Below are positions 1 through 11,377 of a stretch of 35,307 bases of DNA, one piece after another (position 1 is the stretch's first letter; every line of letters starts with the position of its first letter). Source of the DNA: Flammula alnicola. Its lineage: Eukaryota; Basidiomycota; Agaricomycetes; Agaricales; Strophariaceae. The DNA is taken from assembly GCA_015499995.1 (NCBI GenBank), contig JADNRV010000435.1:1-35307 (forward strand), in the 5' to 3' direction. The position numbers and the translations under genes are program-made. A model generated the notes under the pieces. It was not told the DNA's origin. It did not search any database and saw only the letters and a list, made by a program, of their open reading frames with translations.

Positions 1-186
1 ATCGTCTCTCTTTACCGGAAAATACCACCGCTATTACAGAATCTCCATCAATTATTACACGATCGCGGCGTTGTATTATATGCGTCTTGGGTTCAAAAGG
101 TCCGAGTCACTTTCCGAAGTCGTAGTGAGAGGAAGATAAAGGTGAATCATCGATGGATAATACAGTAAATATTCTATGTATTTGGC

Positions 187-397
187 TGAAAGTGACGCAG
201 AATTTTCTGAGACTCCAGGTGCCACCTTGGTGCGTGGCCAACCACTTGAATAAGATCACTCGAACGTCACCGACTCGACGATATAACAACGGGACTAGAA
301 TTTCAAAGGATAGGAGGAAATTTGGCTCCAGACCCCAGCTAGTGCTGTAAGGTCGCGGAAGCAAAATTCATCGATATACCAGGTTGAAAGTGACGCA
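187..397 (+). repeat. 13-bp direct repeat pair in the Hsp20 promoter
   Basis: TGAAAGTGACGCA occurs at 187-199 and again at 385-397, 198 bp apart. The first copy runs straight into the heat-shock element. No known factor site is recognised in it. Confidence 0.6.
200..212 (+). promoter_or_regulatory. Candidate heat-shock element
   Basis: The sequence reads GAA-tt-TTC-tg-AGA: two perfect alternating nGAAn units and a third degenerate one. This is the HSF1 binding pattern. It lies 285 bp upstream of a small heat-shock protein start codon. Binding is inferred from the pattern and position. Confidence 0.55.
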
Positions 398-428
398 ACA
401 CCAGGGATCCGCAATGAAACTGGAGCTC

Positions 429-435
429 TATAAAG
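429..435 (+). promoter_or_regulatory. Candidate TATA box (TATAAAG)
   Basis: TATAAAG sits 50 bp before the Hsp20 start codon, which would give a short leader of the sort usual for inducible fungal genes. Confidence 0.5.
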
Positions 436-484
436 TCTCGCGAAGACGGTGCATACCCTTCCCCCGTCAACCATATATTTCCTG

Positions 485-1089
485 ATGTCAGATCTCGTTT
501 CATACAATTACAACCCTTTCTACTACGGGTTCGAAGACCTCATCGACAATATTCTTAGTAGTCGCGTAGCTCCCAATGCCGAGGCTACCGGTACTGTCCA
601 GCGCCCCTCGGGAGGCCGAGCTAAGGCTATCGAAGGAGCAGTTGGCAGACTCAAACCAAAGTACATATATTACTTGGACCATCTACGCCGTATTTATCCA
701 CCGCCAGAATGGACCTGCACGAGGACGCTGAAAAGAACCTCGTAACCGCCACATTCGAGCTCCCTGGACTCAAGAAGGAAGATGTGGACATTGACGTGAA
801 CAACCACCGCTTGTCCATCTCTGGTGAAAGTAAGCGTTCCTCAGAGTACGAAGAAGGAGGTTATGCTGTCAGGGAACGCGACTGCGGCAAGTTCTCGAGA
901 GTTCTTCAACTCCCTCACGGCGTCAAGGTAGATTTCATTTCTCTGGCTACAATCCGGCTTAATCTGATGAGCATATTTTCACTCTAACAGGAAAACCAGA
1001 TCAAAGCCCATTTGGATAACGGCATCTTGACTGTTACGTTCCCAAAGGCATCAGCAGAAAAGGCGCCCAAAAAGATCACGATCAACTAA
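485..1089 (+). CDS. Small heat-shock protein (Hsp20/alpha-crystallin family)
   Basis: An ATP-independent holdase chaperone that binds unfolding proteins in the cytosol. Exons are 485-660, 708-927 and 991-1089; introns of 47 and 63 nt have GT-AG ends, and all phases close to give 164 aa. The N-terminus begins with an aromatic stretch (YNYNPFYYGFEDL), typical of fungal Hsp20. The alpha-crystallin domain starts near residue 60 with MDLHEDAEKNLVTATFELPG. It ends with the family's G-x-L motif as NGILTVTFPK, followed by a short basic tail. The ATG at 485 was chosen over the in-frame one at 449 because the protein aligns from the aromatic stretch and because 485 leaves a 50-nt gap from the TATA box. 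A heat-shock element upstream suggests HSF control. Length is normal for the family. Confidence 0.92.
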
Positions 1090-1655
1090 ACGATCAAGGT
1101 TCATCTATACTTAGGCGCTTACTGCACACACATCTTTGACTGTCCAACTACTCTTCGCCTTGATGCATCTAACAAAATATAACTGTATTTGTATGCCTTA
1201 TTTATTTTTTCGAAGTTGTAGTCCTAAGCAAATCCTGAACAATATGAATTCATAGAGCAAATGCCTGACCTCATGTTCGCACCTTTCTGACAGTGATTAA
1301 TTTTTTCGGAACCAGCAGCGCGTTTCCTCTCTGAGATTGTAATAACGAACAAAGAGCTTGGTTCCAATCTTAGCAATTGCAGACGTGATTTATATCGGAG
1401 ATATACCGGGCCGGCACCCGGCTTGGATGTACTGTGGGCGTCCCCTCATGAACTTTGAAATTTGAAATTTGAAACATAACTTGATGTCAAATTGCACCTT
1501 CGATAATCTTGCTACAGCCAATATTTACCCCTCCTCGGTATCGCGATCGACTTGAAAATCGACAACGGCTATTTAAGTTTGCAGTTGCGACCTTCAAGCG
1601 TATATAACTGTTGTATCACGATCAGGCGCCGGCTCAGGAACATTCCCATTTTACC
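1090..1655. other. Intergenic region between Hsp20 and the DUF6699 gene
   Basis: No gene is seen. It holds the Hsp20 3' end and the promoter of the next gene. A short run of TTTGAAA units (about 1453-1473) is repeated three times, and TATTTAAG (near 1570) and TATATAA (near 1601) are candidate TATA elements 55-85 bp before the next start codon. Confidence 0.5.
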
Positions 1656-2535
1656 ATGACAAGCAAGTACCTTGACTTCCTTTCGAACATTATTACGTTA
1701 CTCAGACGCCGTCTGCACTGCCTTTACCCCAATTCATGCAGATTCTCCCGTTATCGAACCTTTCATTCCTCCAAGTCCGTCTACCTTTCTCCCGAAAAGA
1801 GACGATGAACCGCCACGTCTTCCATCCCCCGACATGCCATTTACGCGCTCACGTCGCGACCCAAGTGTGTTCATATTTCGGCCAAATCGCCCGAGATGGC
1901 AAGCACCTCCTGCTGCTTGGTGGCCGAACCAGTTCTGGTTCGGACAGGCAACGCAGCTCTATCAAACCCCTCCTCCTCCCCCGCTGCTCCTTCATTACCA
2001 GCTACTTTATAATCCAAACGATCCTTTCGCCGGACCTGAAATCCTCTGGGATCTTGTTCACCCTCCGGGATATGCGCGTGTGCGCGATCGGTCCTTTTTC
2101 AAGCGATGGAAGAAACCTGAGCTCAGCAGCGATGCGCTCCACCCCAGTGTAGAAAAATTATGGATCCTATCCGATCACCCTGTGCTGGCGTACTGGATGG
2201 GACGCTGGGGGCCGATCGTCGTGCGATCCGAAAAGATAACCATCGAAGATGTTCTGCAGGGGATTTACACGTACCTGCGCACGCCTCTCACGCGCGAAGA
2301 TCTTCGGGAGGTCAATAGCATTCCGGGTAACCGGAAGAACCTGCGCTTCGCACGCGATCAGCGCGCTAAAGATTCCTATGAAATTGAAGCTGTTGTGCTT
2401 GCGCATGGATACAGGCGCGTCGACATTGTTGGCGGCCACCGGGGATTTCAAGGCATGCGTGTCGCGGTTCTGCCAGATCAAACTTGGAGACTTTACTTTG
2501 GCTTGCGCCCGGGGCCTATACCGCGCATTCCGTGA
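1656..2535 (+). CDS. DUF6699 domain-containing protein
   Basis: Function unknown; to my knowledge the family is expanded in agaricomycete fungi. The reading frame is certain from about 1755: a proline-rich N-terminus (FIPPSPSTFLPKRDD) is followed by a domain with LLHYQLLYNPNDPFAGPEI and LWDLVHPPGYARVRDRS, and by the late motifs ITIEDVLQGIYTYLRTPLT and MGRWGPIVV. The start is less certain. The only well-placed ATG (1656) is in another frame. A GC-AG intron at 1663-1705 with a GCAAGT donor joins exon 1 (1656-1662) in phase to exon 2 (1706-2535), giving 278 aa. The alternative is a GT donor at 1667 with an acceptor at 1775, giving a shorter N-terminus. No signal peptide or membrane segment is visible. 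Confidence 0.7.
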
Positions 2536-3360
2536 CATGTGGTCATGTGAAACCCCTCTTTGTCTTTTGCTTTCGGAATCGCATCTCGCTTTCTATCGCT
2601 TTCGTCAAGTTGGCTGATCCTCGACTACTCGTGCTTCTCTACTTGTTGTTTTCCATGCTGTGAGGTTCGGGCCGGATTTGTTGCTTGACCGTGGTCGATG
2701 CGCCACAGTCTCGCAATGATCAGAATCATCAGGGCCATTTCTAGGCAGAATAATCCAGAACAGAAAAGTACATATTTGTATCAGGATCACATTGCTTTCT
2801 CTTCATTAAATGCAGATATTTTCCTACTCGCAAAAGTCACAACTCTAGAATAGTTGGACTGCAGCGCGACGCATACCTAGAAGGGAACTAAACTCTCTTT
2901 TCGGCAAGAGTTAATTTGGCAGAGCGGGAGGCCGGGGCCGACCCAAAGGAACCTCCAACAAGTCCTAAAGTACGTATTTGTACGTAGCACCTCATACACA
3001 TGGAAAAAAGAAGGTAAAACATTATAGGACCTTCGCTTCTACGCAGATAAAATTAAGTCGAGATGCACTACTACTTAGTACTTGAACAATAGGAAATGCG
3101 CTGATTTTCTCTTCCGACGAGGTTTATATCAGGCATAAATAAGCGCTAGCCTTACAGTAATACCCATCCAATAATCAGCTATATGCTATTGACTCACAAT
3201 CTACATACAGCCCGCGGTTATGCGAGCTCGGGGCTCGCATCCCAATCGGTAGACCTTCCATATATAGTATGCGAGGACCAGATATGCGGACGTTACGCAC
3301 TCACTGCACGACACAACTCAGCTCAACATTTGTCTTCAACATCGCGTCCGGAGCACAGCT
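2536..3360. other. Intergenic region upstream of NMT1
   Basis: No supported gene in 825 bp. Small open frames on both strands have no recognisable content. It contains a pair of TACGTA palindromes at 2971-2976 and 2981-2986 separated by TTTG, and AT-rich stretches. The last few hundred bases are presumably the NMT1 promoter and leader. Confidence 0.5.
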
Positions 3361-5418
3361 ATGTCGAATCCTCAGAAGCAAAAGGCTAAGGAACCCGAGA
3401 TCATCGATGCAACTGGAGATCCAGATTCCTCTGACGATCACTCGGATTCTGAGAGGGAAGAACATGGTGGAGAGCTCGATGCTGCGGGAGAAACTGTCGC
3501 GCCCTCTCCCTCCACATCGTCGAAGAAGAAGAAAAAGAAGAGGTCCAAGGCCAAAAGACTCCTGAATGCAATCCGTGGAAAGGACGAAATTCCGCAGGAG
3601 GTTGTCGACCAAGTGTTGGATAAAGTCAAGGCCGAAGGTGGACCTGGATCGTTGGAAGCCAATGCTGAGAATATCAGGGAAGCTCTGCAGCAGATGAAGA
3701 TAATGGATGTTGTCCAAGGGAAGGCTGGTATCGGAGGTTTCAATAAGAAGGATTTGGGCGAACATAAGGTTGGTCTTCCTTCCCACCCGTGTTCTGTTCG
3801 AGCGCCAATTTTTTTTGACATGCCTGCTTAGTTCTGGGGCACTCAGCCTGTCCCACAACTCGGTAATTCATAACTGTTATGCGTTATCGTAATGCTTTTA
3901 TTGATGAACTACTGAAGGGGATGGTCCAACACTTGAGGATGGATACATAGAACCTTCAAAACCCCGCGAAGATGTCCGTCAAGAACCTTACCCGTTACCG
4001 AAAGATTTCGAATGGACCACCATCGACGTCAACGATCCTGCTCAGGTATTTATATTGTGTGCGGACTTATGCTTATTAAACTCATGGGTAGTTTAGACGA
4101 AGGAAGTTTACGATCTTCTGACCTTCAACTACATCGAGGATGACCATGCCGCGTTCCGTTTCCAGTATACCGCCGAATTCTTGGCATGGTGAGTATCCTT
4201 CGCGTACTATTGGCTTAATTCCTGATAAAACGCGACATAGGGCATTGAAACCCCCTGGCTATCACAAAGAATGGCACATCGGCGTACGCGTATCCTCCAA
4301 CAAGAAATTAGTCGCATTCATTTCAGGAGTACCAATGACTTTACGCGTCCGCAAACAGTGAATAGACTTCAAGGCAATTTTTTACCTGTCAAATTGCTGA
4401 CAATCATTTCGTTGCAGCGTCATACAACTCAGCGAAATCAATTATCTTTGCGTCCACAAGAAACTACGATCCAAACGCCTAGCCCCAGTTCTAATCAAAG
4501 AAGTCACGCGACAGTGCCATCTGAAGGGAATTTTCCAAGCCATATACACTGCAGGCGTCGTTATTCCTACCCCCGTCTCTGTCTGCCGATACTACCACCG
4601 TTTGCTGAACATCCCGAAACTCGTCAATACGCATTTCTGTTACGTTCCTCGGAATATGACCCTGGCACGCATGACCCGGGTGAATAAACCGCCAAGTGCG
4701 ACATCTATTCCTGGACTGAGGGAGATGGAAGAGAGGGATATCGTGCCCGCTACGCAGCTATTCACAGAATATATGAAGCGTTTCGATATGGCGCCTCTGT
4801 ACGACGTCGAGGACATAAGGCATCAGTTTATGAGTGGTATGGGAGAGGGTGAAATGGGCAGTGGAGGTGCTGGTCGTAGAGAACGACAGGTGACATGGTC
4901 ATATGTTGTTGAAGTAAGCTTCTCTCGGTCGCTCATATTTATACTGACAAACGACACCGTGTAGAATCCGGAAACAGGGAAAATCACAGACTTCTTCTCA
5001 TTCTACTCCTTGCCATCTACAGTCATTGGCAACACTACATACCCGACTCTCGAGGCTGCGTATCTGTTCTATTATGCGACCGATGCAGGTCTGAAAGGCG
5101 GACAAGAACAAGACCAAATACTGAAGAACCGACTGTTGTCATTGATCGGCGACGCCGTTATCGTTGCGAACCAGGCCAACTTCGACGTTTTCAACGCTCT
5201 GACGCTGATGGACAACATGCCCATCTTGCAGGAACTCAAGGTATCAGTATAAATATTCTACAATGCACCGTAACTAATCATATAAATATTCCTAGTTCGG
5301 CATGGGGGATGGGTTCCTGAACTTTTATTTGTATAACTGGCGGACATCGCCTCTGGCTGGTATGAACAGCGAAGGTGGCGTTCCGGCTGGCAGAGGTGTG
5401 GGTGTCGTAATGCTCTGA
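3361..5418 (+). CDS. NMT1: Glycylpeptide N-tetradecanoyltransferase (N-myristoyltransferase)
   Basis: Transfers myristate from myristoyl-CoA to the N-terminal glycine of client proteins in the cytosol and on ribosomes; essential in fungi. Eight exons: 3361-3768, 3832-3862, 3918-4045, 4097-4188, 4241-4357, 4418-4913, 4965-5240, 5296-5418. Phases close to 556 aa. The N-terminus has a lysine run (K55-60) like the ribosome-targeting region of larger NMTs. The catalytic domain starts with FWGTQPVP. Both family signatures are present: [10 protein letters not shown] (from residue 265) and KFGMGDG (516-522, across the last intron). The chain ends in leucine, matching the C-terminal carboxylate needed for catalysis. 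Its tail end converges on UFD1 115 bp away. Confidence 0.96.
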
Positions 5419-5532
5419 GCATGCTGTCAATAAAATGTAATACCGAGAAAAATATAAGGAAGTCTTCATTTATCGAACTTAGATATCGTGAAAGCGTTTG
5501 TACTACATAATCTTCTAAGAAGGGGTCAATCC

Positions 5533-7237
5533 CTAGTCACTATCAATCATAATCACATCGTCGTCGTCGTCAACGCCCCAGTCTTCAGGAGTGGGACTAC
5601 GTTCCTTAACCGGCCTCCTATTACGTTGAGGTGGTTGCGGAACTCTTGCACCTCCGACACCCACGGGACCTTCTTGGGGTATAGGTTTTTTCCCCAGCGT
5701 GTGGCCTGAGGAGCCCCATGTATGAGTGGATGCTGAGGAGGCAGAATCTGGCGCCTTCGATTTACCCTTCGCGTCGTTTGAATTTGAAAGTGTCGGATTC
5801 GAACGGCCGCTCAGAGTGTTACCTGAACCAGAGAATGTAGGAAGAGACTGCAATACTGGTGAGAAGTCGCTCGAACAGACAAGGAGGATTTTACCTGGGG
5901 AGTAGTTTCTGGAGAGCCAGGTACTGGGGCTGGTGGTGTATATGTTGCCACATTGAAGCCAAAGAAAAGTTGTCCATACGGTAGGTTGAGTGCAGCAGGT
6001 ACCTTGACGTCAGACTCCAAAGTAGCGTTCGAGACGATTTTATGTTGACTATAGAAAGTGTTAGTCAAACACGCACGTATATGAAGTAAATCGATGGAGC
6101 TCACTCGGTGCGAATGATCTTACTGTCTTCTGGAACTTGTTCAGCTTTACGATGGCTGATACCCTTTCCCTTTGTCTTCCTTCCACCGAGAGTTTCTCCT
6201 TTGCCTTTGAAGCTTTCCCATTGATCTCCTCCCTTGCTGACTGTCGTGGTACCTGTGCTTGTCCCAGCAAAACCACCGCTTAATGATGAACCTGGTCGAG
6301 AAGATCCAGGCGATTGAGAGTTGAGATCAATCTTCAGCTTCGATGCCATTGTCGTTGGGGGTGCTGCCTTGGGTCGCTCGGGTTCTACATATCCCAACGG
6401 AGCAGCAAAGTCGACTTCGAGATCGGTATCGACAACATTGATTCCTTCTCCCCCGGGTTTCGTTTCCATCACGAGTAGTCCAAAGACAATCGAGTTGTAA
6501 GATATCTCAATAATGTCGCCCTGTGTCAAAGCAGAGAAATTTCGCAAAGCCTGCTCGAGGCTATTTGATATCTTAGAATGAGGGTAACTTTAATGCAATA
6601 GAAACTTACACTGCTTTGGGGTCAGATATTTCCAAGAAATGCACCGATTGTGCTTGCAATTTAACAAGCTTGCCCTTGGGCAGTTCTGCTCCAGTGATAC
6701 GGATAGGATCGCCCTCATTGAGTCGAAGAGTCTTCATCATCCAGTACGGAAGATGGACAACGCCTTCCTCAGCAATGAATTCCAGCACACCTGCGTGAGT
6801 CGACGCAGCCGGATTGGCTGGATTTCGCAACTGGAACATCCAGGGCGACTCAAGATCGAGGTTTGTTAGGTTGGCAAGAGAGGACTGTGGCAGAAGGACT
6901 ATTACAATAAATTACGTTTATTTCATAAATATATTTGAGATGAGCGAGATGACGCGTACTTTTTCCGCCGTATGAAACATTCTCTCTTTCTCTTCCAGGG
7001 AGCATTGCCATGCTATAAGCCTTGAGATACTCGTCATAAGCTCGAGGGTTTGCTCGGCGCGGCATAGCAAAGCCTGGAGGCAAACCTCTATGGTTGATTG
7101 GAATCAGATCGTAGCACAAATGGACGCGTAGGCTTACCCCGCATAATGGATGCCACCTGGACCATTCATGTTGCCGAACTGAATAAATTAAATGAGATTT
7201 GTGAATGAATAGAAGAGGTTATCCTTACGAAATCCAT
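5533..7237 (-). CDS. UFD1: Ubiquitin fusion degradation protein 1
   Basis: Cofactor of the Cdc48/p97-Npl4 segregase that extracts ubiquitinated proteins, for example in ERAD. Seven exons on the minus strand: 7229-7237, 7138-7178, 6960-7087, 6610-6898, 6105-6560, 5895-6048, 5533-5847; phases close to 463 aa. The first exon codes only Met-Asp-Phe. The N-terminal double-psi barrel/Ufd1 fold is evident in ERENVSYGGK, STHAGVLEFIAEEG, LPYWMMKTLRLNEGD and LPKGKLVKLQAQSVHFLE. A Cdc48-binding SHP box, FSGSGNTLSG, lies at about residue 364, followed by a basic stretch and a very acidic C-terminus with five consecutive aspartates. It is divergent from CCT4, with which it shares a 200-bp promoter. Confidence 0.95.
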
Positions 7238-7437
7238 AACAAGGGCGATGAGGTGAGAGTAAGCTATAAGAGATGGTGGATGTTATAAGTACGAACAAGG
7301 ATGTCACGGTGAGCAGCGCTTGCGTCAATTAGCACGTTCCCGATATGGATATCTGTCACGCATCACGGGATTTCCCATTTTGAAGGACGCGTTTCTCCAA
7401 ATCCTGGGCCTTTCTTGACAGAAACGCTTTCCATCTC
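7238..7437. promoter_or_regulatory. Shared divergent promoter of UFD1 and CCT4
   Basis: Only 200 bp separate the two start codons, so both 5' leaders and both promoters fit here. An ACGCGT hexamer lies at 7387-7392. No TATA box is convincing on either strand, as is common for housekeeping genes. Confidence 0.6.
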
Positions 7438-9508
7438 ATGGCTTCACGTCAACCAACCCAATCCCAACAGGGTGTAACAAAATATCTCTCAGGCGCCAAT
7501 GCTTCCTTCAAAGACAAGGTTTGTTGGTTTCCATCCTTCCGATCCATCTCTAAACACGTTTGACTGTAGGGCAAGCCCATGGAACTGCGGCTATCGAACA
7601 TGGTCGCTGCAAAGGGTGCGCATTCTCCTTTTCATCATCGCCAACTCTCGAAATTAATGTGAATCCTAGCGATCAGCGATGCCGTGCGAACATCTTTGGG
7701 ACCTCGAGGAATGGACAAGATGGTATATCCGTTCTGTATTTGTATCTCCTCGCATGATGCTGAGCTATCTGCATCTTTAGATCCAAACGGCGAAGGGAGA
7801 GGTCATTGTCACCAACGATGGTGCTACAATTTTGAAAAGTGTACAGGCCTTGCACCCTGCTGCAAAAATGGTACGTCTTTTCCAATATCTGATATGACCA
7901 CATCTGATTACTCACCAACTTCAAATTAGTTGGTCGACCTATCCCTTGCACAAGATATCGAGGCCGGAGATGGAACGACCTCCGTGGTCGTCTTGGCAGG
8001 AAGTTTTCTGGGCGCGGCTGAAAAGATGCTGGAGAAAGGCATTCATCCTACAATCGTCGCCGAATCGTTCCTCCGCGCATCAGCAAAAGCTGTCGAGTAC
8101 TTGACAGAGATGTCGACACCAGTCGACCTCAATGACAAGGCCAGCCTACTACGCGCAGCTAGCACTTCTTTGAACTCAAAGGTACAATATCTGTACTATA
8201 TCCCTTAGCGTTGCATCACTGATGACTATTGTTTTTTAGATTGTCTCACAATATTCTTCCACATTGGCACCCATCGCTGTCGCTGCTGTATCGCGTCTGA
8301 TCACACCCACTTCTTCGAATGTTGATCTCAGAGATATCCGTGTCGTCAAGAAGATTGGAGGGACTATCGAGGACACCGAACTTGTGGAGGGTGTGGTCCT
8401 CAACCAAAATGTTGTCGTTGCTGCCGGAGGACCCACGCGCATGGAAAAGGCCAAAATTGCTATCATTCAGTTCCAGCTTAGTGCGCCTAAACCGGATGTG
8501 AGTCGGCAGTATGATTTTCTACCATTTATTGCTTACGACTTTTGCAGATGGATAATACCGTCGTTATCAACGACTATCGGCTCATGGACAAGGTGATCAA
8601 GGAAGGAAGGCAATATATCCTCAACCTATGCAAGAAGATAAAGAAGGCCAATTGCAACGTTCTTTTGATCCAAAAGTCGATCCTCCGCGATGCCGTCGAC
8701 GACTTGTCACTAAACTACTTGAAACGCCTCAACATTCTTGTTGTAAAAGACGTGGAGCGTGATGAAATCGAGTTCCTTTCAAAGAGCTTGGGATGCAAGC
8801 CCATATCGGACATCGAAGCTTTCACTGAAGATAAACTGGGCTATGCGGACTTGGTGGAAGAAGCAAGTGACATGGGCATGAAGGTCGTGCGCATCACTGG
8901 TGTGAAGAACCGAGGCCGCACAGTGAGCATCCTTGCCACAGGAAGCAACCACTTGGTCGTCGACGAGTGTGAACGTAGTTTGCACGACGCGCTGTGCGTA
9001 GTTCGATGCTTGGTCAAGAAGCGGTGAGTATAGTGCCTGCACAACCTTTATCCTCTTGACGTTTTACTGATCGGGTTTGCCTTCAAGCGCTCTCATTGGT
9101 GGCGGTGGCGCTCCAGAAATTCATGTTTCACGTTTACTTTCTCAATATGCGCACTCACTCAAAGGAATGGAAGCCTACTGCTTCCAGGCCTATGCTGATG
9201 CGTTGGAAGTCATTCCTACCACCCTCGCCGAAAATGCCGGTTTGAACCCCATTGCAATCGTTACTGAGTTGCGAAATCGCCATGCTTTGGGCGAGAGAAA
9301 TGCTGGTATCAACGTCCGCAAGGTATGTCAACTAACAATCAATCTTTATTTTGCATGATTCTGATAAGATAACGAATAGGGATTGATTTCCAACATCTTG
9401 GAGGAAGAAGTCGTGCAGCCTCTCTTGGTTACCACAAGTGCCGTAGAACTTGCCACTGAAACAGTTTGCTTACTACTGAAGATCGATGACTACGTGCAAG
9501 CCCGATGA
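7438..9508 (+). CDS. CCT4: T-complex protein 1 subunit delta (CCT4)
   Basis: Subunit of the cytosolic TRiC/CCT chaperonin that folds actin, tubulin and WD40 proteins using ATP. Nine exons: 7438-7518, 7570-7615, 7670-7722, 7781-7870, 7930-8181, 8240-8497, 8548-9023, 9088-9322, 9380-9508; phases close to 539 aa, the normal length. Group II chaperonin motifs are all present: [18 protein letters not shown], the ATPase loop GDGTTS (about residues 103-108) and GGGAPE (about 424-429). Assignment to delta rests on the stretches [18 protein letters not shown] and [17 protein letters not shown] and on the ending LKIDDYV. Start chosen as the first ATG after the divergent promoter, giving the short polar N-terminus usual for this subunit. 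Confidence 0.96.
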
Positions 9509-9786
9509 TTTTATGTCGAATGGTGTAGATAGAATGTAGCAATACAGCGTGCTTGAGTTAATGCAATCTATATCGCACATACTATTGCTTGGGCTTGAGT
9601 GTCAATCTTGGGATGTTACGTTGCCTGACCATACTTAACGCTCAAGCTTCGCAACGAGGCTGCATTCGCCTATAGCACAGACGTTATCTGATGAATTGCA
9701 GCCTTGAATATTTTATGTTACATATGCTGACTATAATTTTCTCTAGGTTATGAGGAATGAATGCGGAATACCTTAGATGGCGCAGA

Positions 9787-11377
9787 TTAATAATGTTCCT
9801 CCACTTTTGAGGAGTGAGGTAGATTGTCGATGTAATGTGCAGTCATGTCAAAAAGAGTCCACAAGAGACCATGGGTCGTGATGCTCCGCAACGCGCTTAC
9901 TCCAAGACCTCGATAAATCCGTGCTATACCAGCTAACATTGGTTTAGGTGAACTGGGATCAGGGCCTTATGTAGAATGTTTAGACTTTGCGTGGATCTAC
10001 TGGCCTGGTTTATGAAAGCTTACCTCGAACTAGGCGGTATAATGTTTCCCAGGGACCACGATATCGTTCTCCAGCAAGCGCTCGTTGTTGCACTTTGGTT
10101 TTCACACTGAAAATTCCAGTACACTTTAATGATACGTAAAAGAGAACATTGCACGGACTCACACATCAAGGGGGTAAATTAAAGCCCAGGAAGTAACCTA
10201 AAAGAGAGAACTAAGTTCGCTACGAGCGACTTTCAAATGATTGCGACTTACCCCAGACAATGAACCACACACAAAGGGGACAAGTTGAGCATGTATAGGT
10301 AGCCATGATGGAGTGGGCCCTTGTTCTCCCGATCTTTGCCTGCCCAATAGGTGTCGCATCCCATCATACTCCAGGAAATATAGTGCGGTCCCAGCTGTAT
10401 CACGAACTGCACAACAAAAGAGACCCTTGAGTGATCCTGCAAGGATAATATAGATCTACGCACCAAAATGAAGGGGGAAACCTGTGTATAGGCCTTTGAA
10501 ACCATTATTGCGATAAATATCTTTGACGGCTTCCACAGTTCCAGGAGGTTTAACCATCGTGACGCCTTTGCTTGCAGCAATGGTATATTCCAACTGTCTA
10601 CGGACCTGAAGTTCCCGTTAGCCAACTACTTCGCGAAATAGTATTCAATACCAACTTTGACGAGCTCGAATGCTAAGTTATTGATGAGCCAACGCGTCGA
10701 TCACGAAGAAGAGAGAACACATACGTGCACTTCCAAACGATATGAGAGCTCCTGACATAGCTCCACTGACCCCTCCTGTTAGCGAGACATCAATTATACT
10801 ATCGCGATACAAAATGTTGTTATTGCGAAAGTTCTCTTTGGTTCGCGAATAGATGGTGAAGCTTGCAGCACCTACAGTCCAGCAGTAAGTCCCGCAAACA
10901 CCAGAATAGGGAGAATGCGCATGTACTTACGGACAAAAGAGATCGTCATTAATGGGATCCACAACCCTCGATAAAATCCCATAATCCCTTCTTCGCGGTA
11001 CACAAGCATTGCAAGCTGTGGGACCGTTATCCTCGTTTTCGTTGTCTGCAACCTGGACTTGAGAGAATCCAACTGGTATTTAAACTGAGAACTTTGTTTT
11101 CTGATGCAGATAAAGCCCATGATGAACTAACTGGATATCCAGCGAAGGTTGACACATAGCTGGCGGAAAGAGCGCAGACGACTGCCTTATTTCCTGAGAA
11201 GCGATCGGATTTCAGTCTGCATTACATAGAAAAAAGACCCAAAAACATACCCCGCAAGAAATCGTTGAATTTATCCGCGTCATACACAGGATTAGGTGTC
11301 CTGAAAAATAAGGAATGAAAATCATTGATGCGCCAGTCCGGGTATACCGACGCAGCACTCTACCTTTTTCCATCCAT
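9787..11377 (-). CDS. Mitochondrial carrier protein (SLC25 family), substrate unknown
   Basis: A six-helix solute carrier of the inner mitochondrial membrane. Eleven exons: 11364-11377, 11251-11300, 11132-11193, 10931-11072, 10725-10871, 10656-10672, 10464-10605, 10252-10406, 10163-10197, 10024-10106, 9787-9965; phases close to 341 aa. All three carrier repeats are visible through their PX[DE]XX[KR] motifs: PLDSLKS (residue 42 on), PFELVK (139 on) and PLDVVKT (252 on), each followed by a glycine-rich YRG/YTG-type element such as MGFYRGLWIPL and KGLYTGFPL. Two exons are very small (14 and 17 nt), and the second PX motif is encoded mainly by the 17-nt exon. The substrate cannot be told from sequence; it does not look like the ADP/ATP or phosphate carrier. 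Confidence 0.9.

Larger units (their letters stand above)
1..484. other. Upstream region of the Hsp20 gene
   Basis: No gene is supported here; the short open frames lack family resemblance. It carries the heat-shock element, the 13-bp repeat pair and the TATA box listed separately, so it looks like the promoter and 5' leader of the small heat-shock gene that follows. The left edge may hold part of a neighbour's untranslated region. Confidence 0.5.

Noticed and set aside
2167..2538. 123-aa minus-strand open frame
   Set aside because: Shadow of the DUF6699 coding sequence.
3301..3858. 185-aa minus-strand open frame
   Set aside because: It lies antisense to NMT1 exon 1 and intron 1 and shows no family features; the plus strand explains the region.
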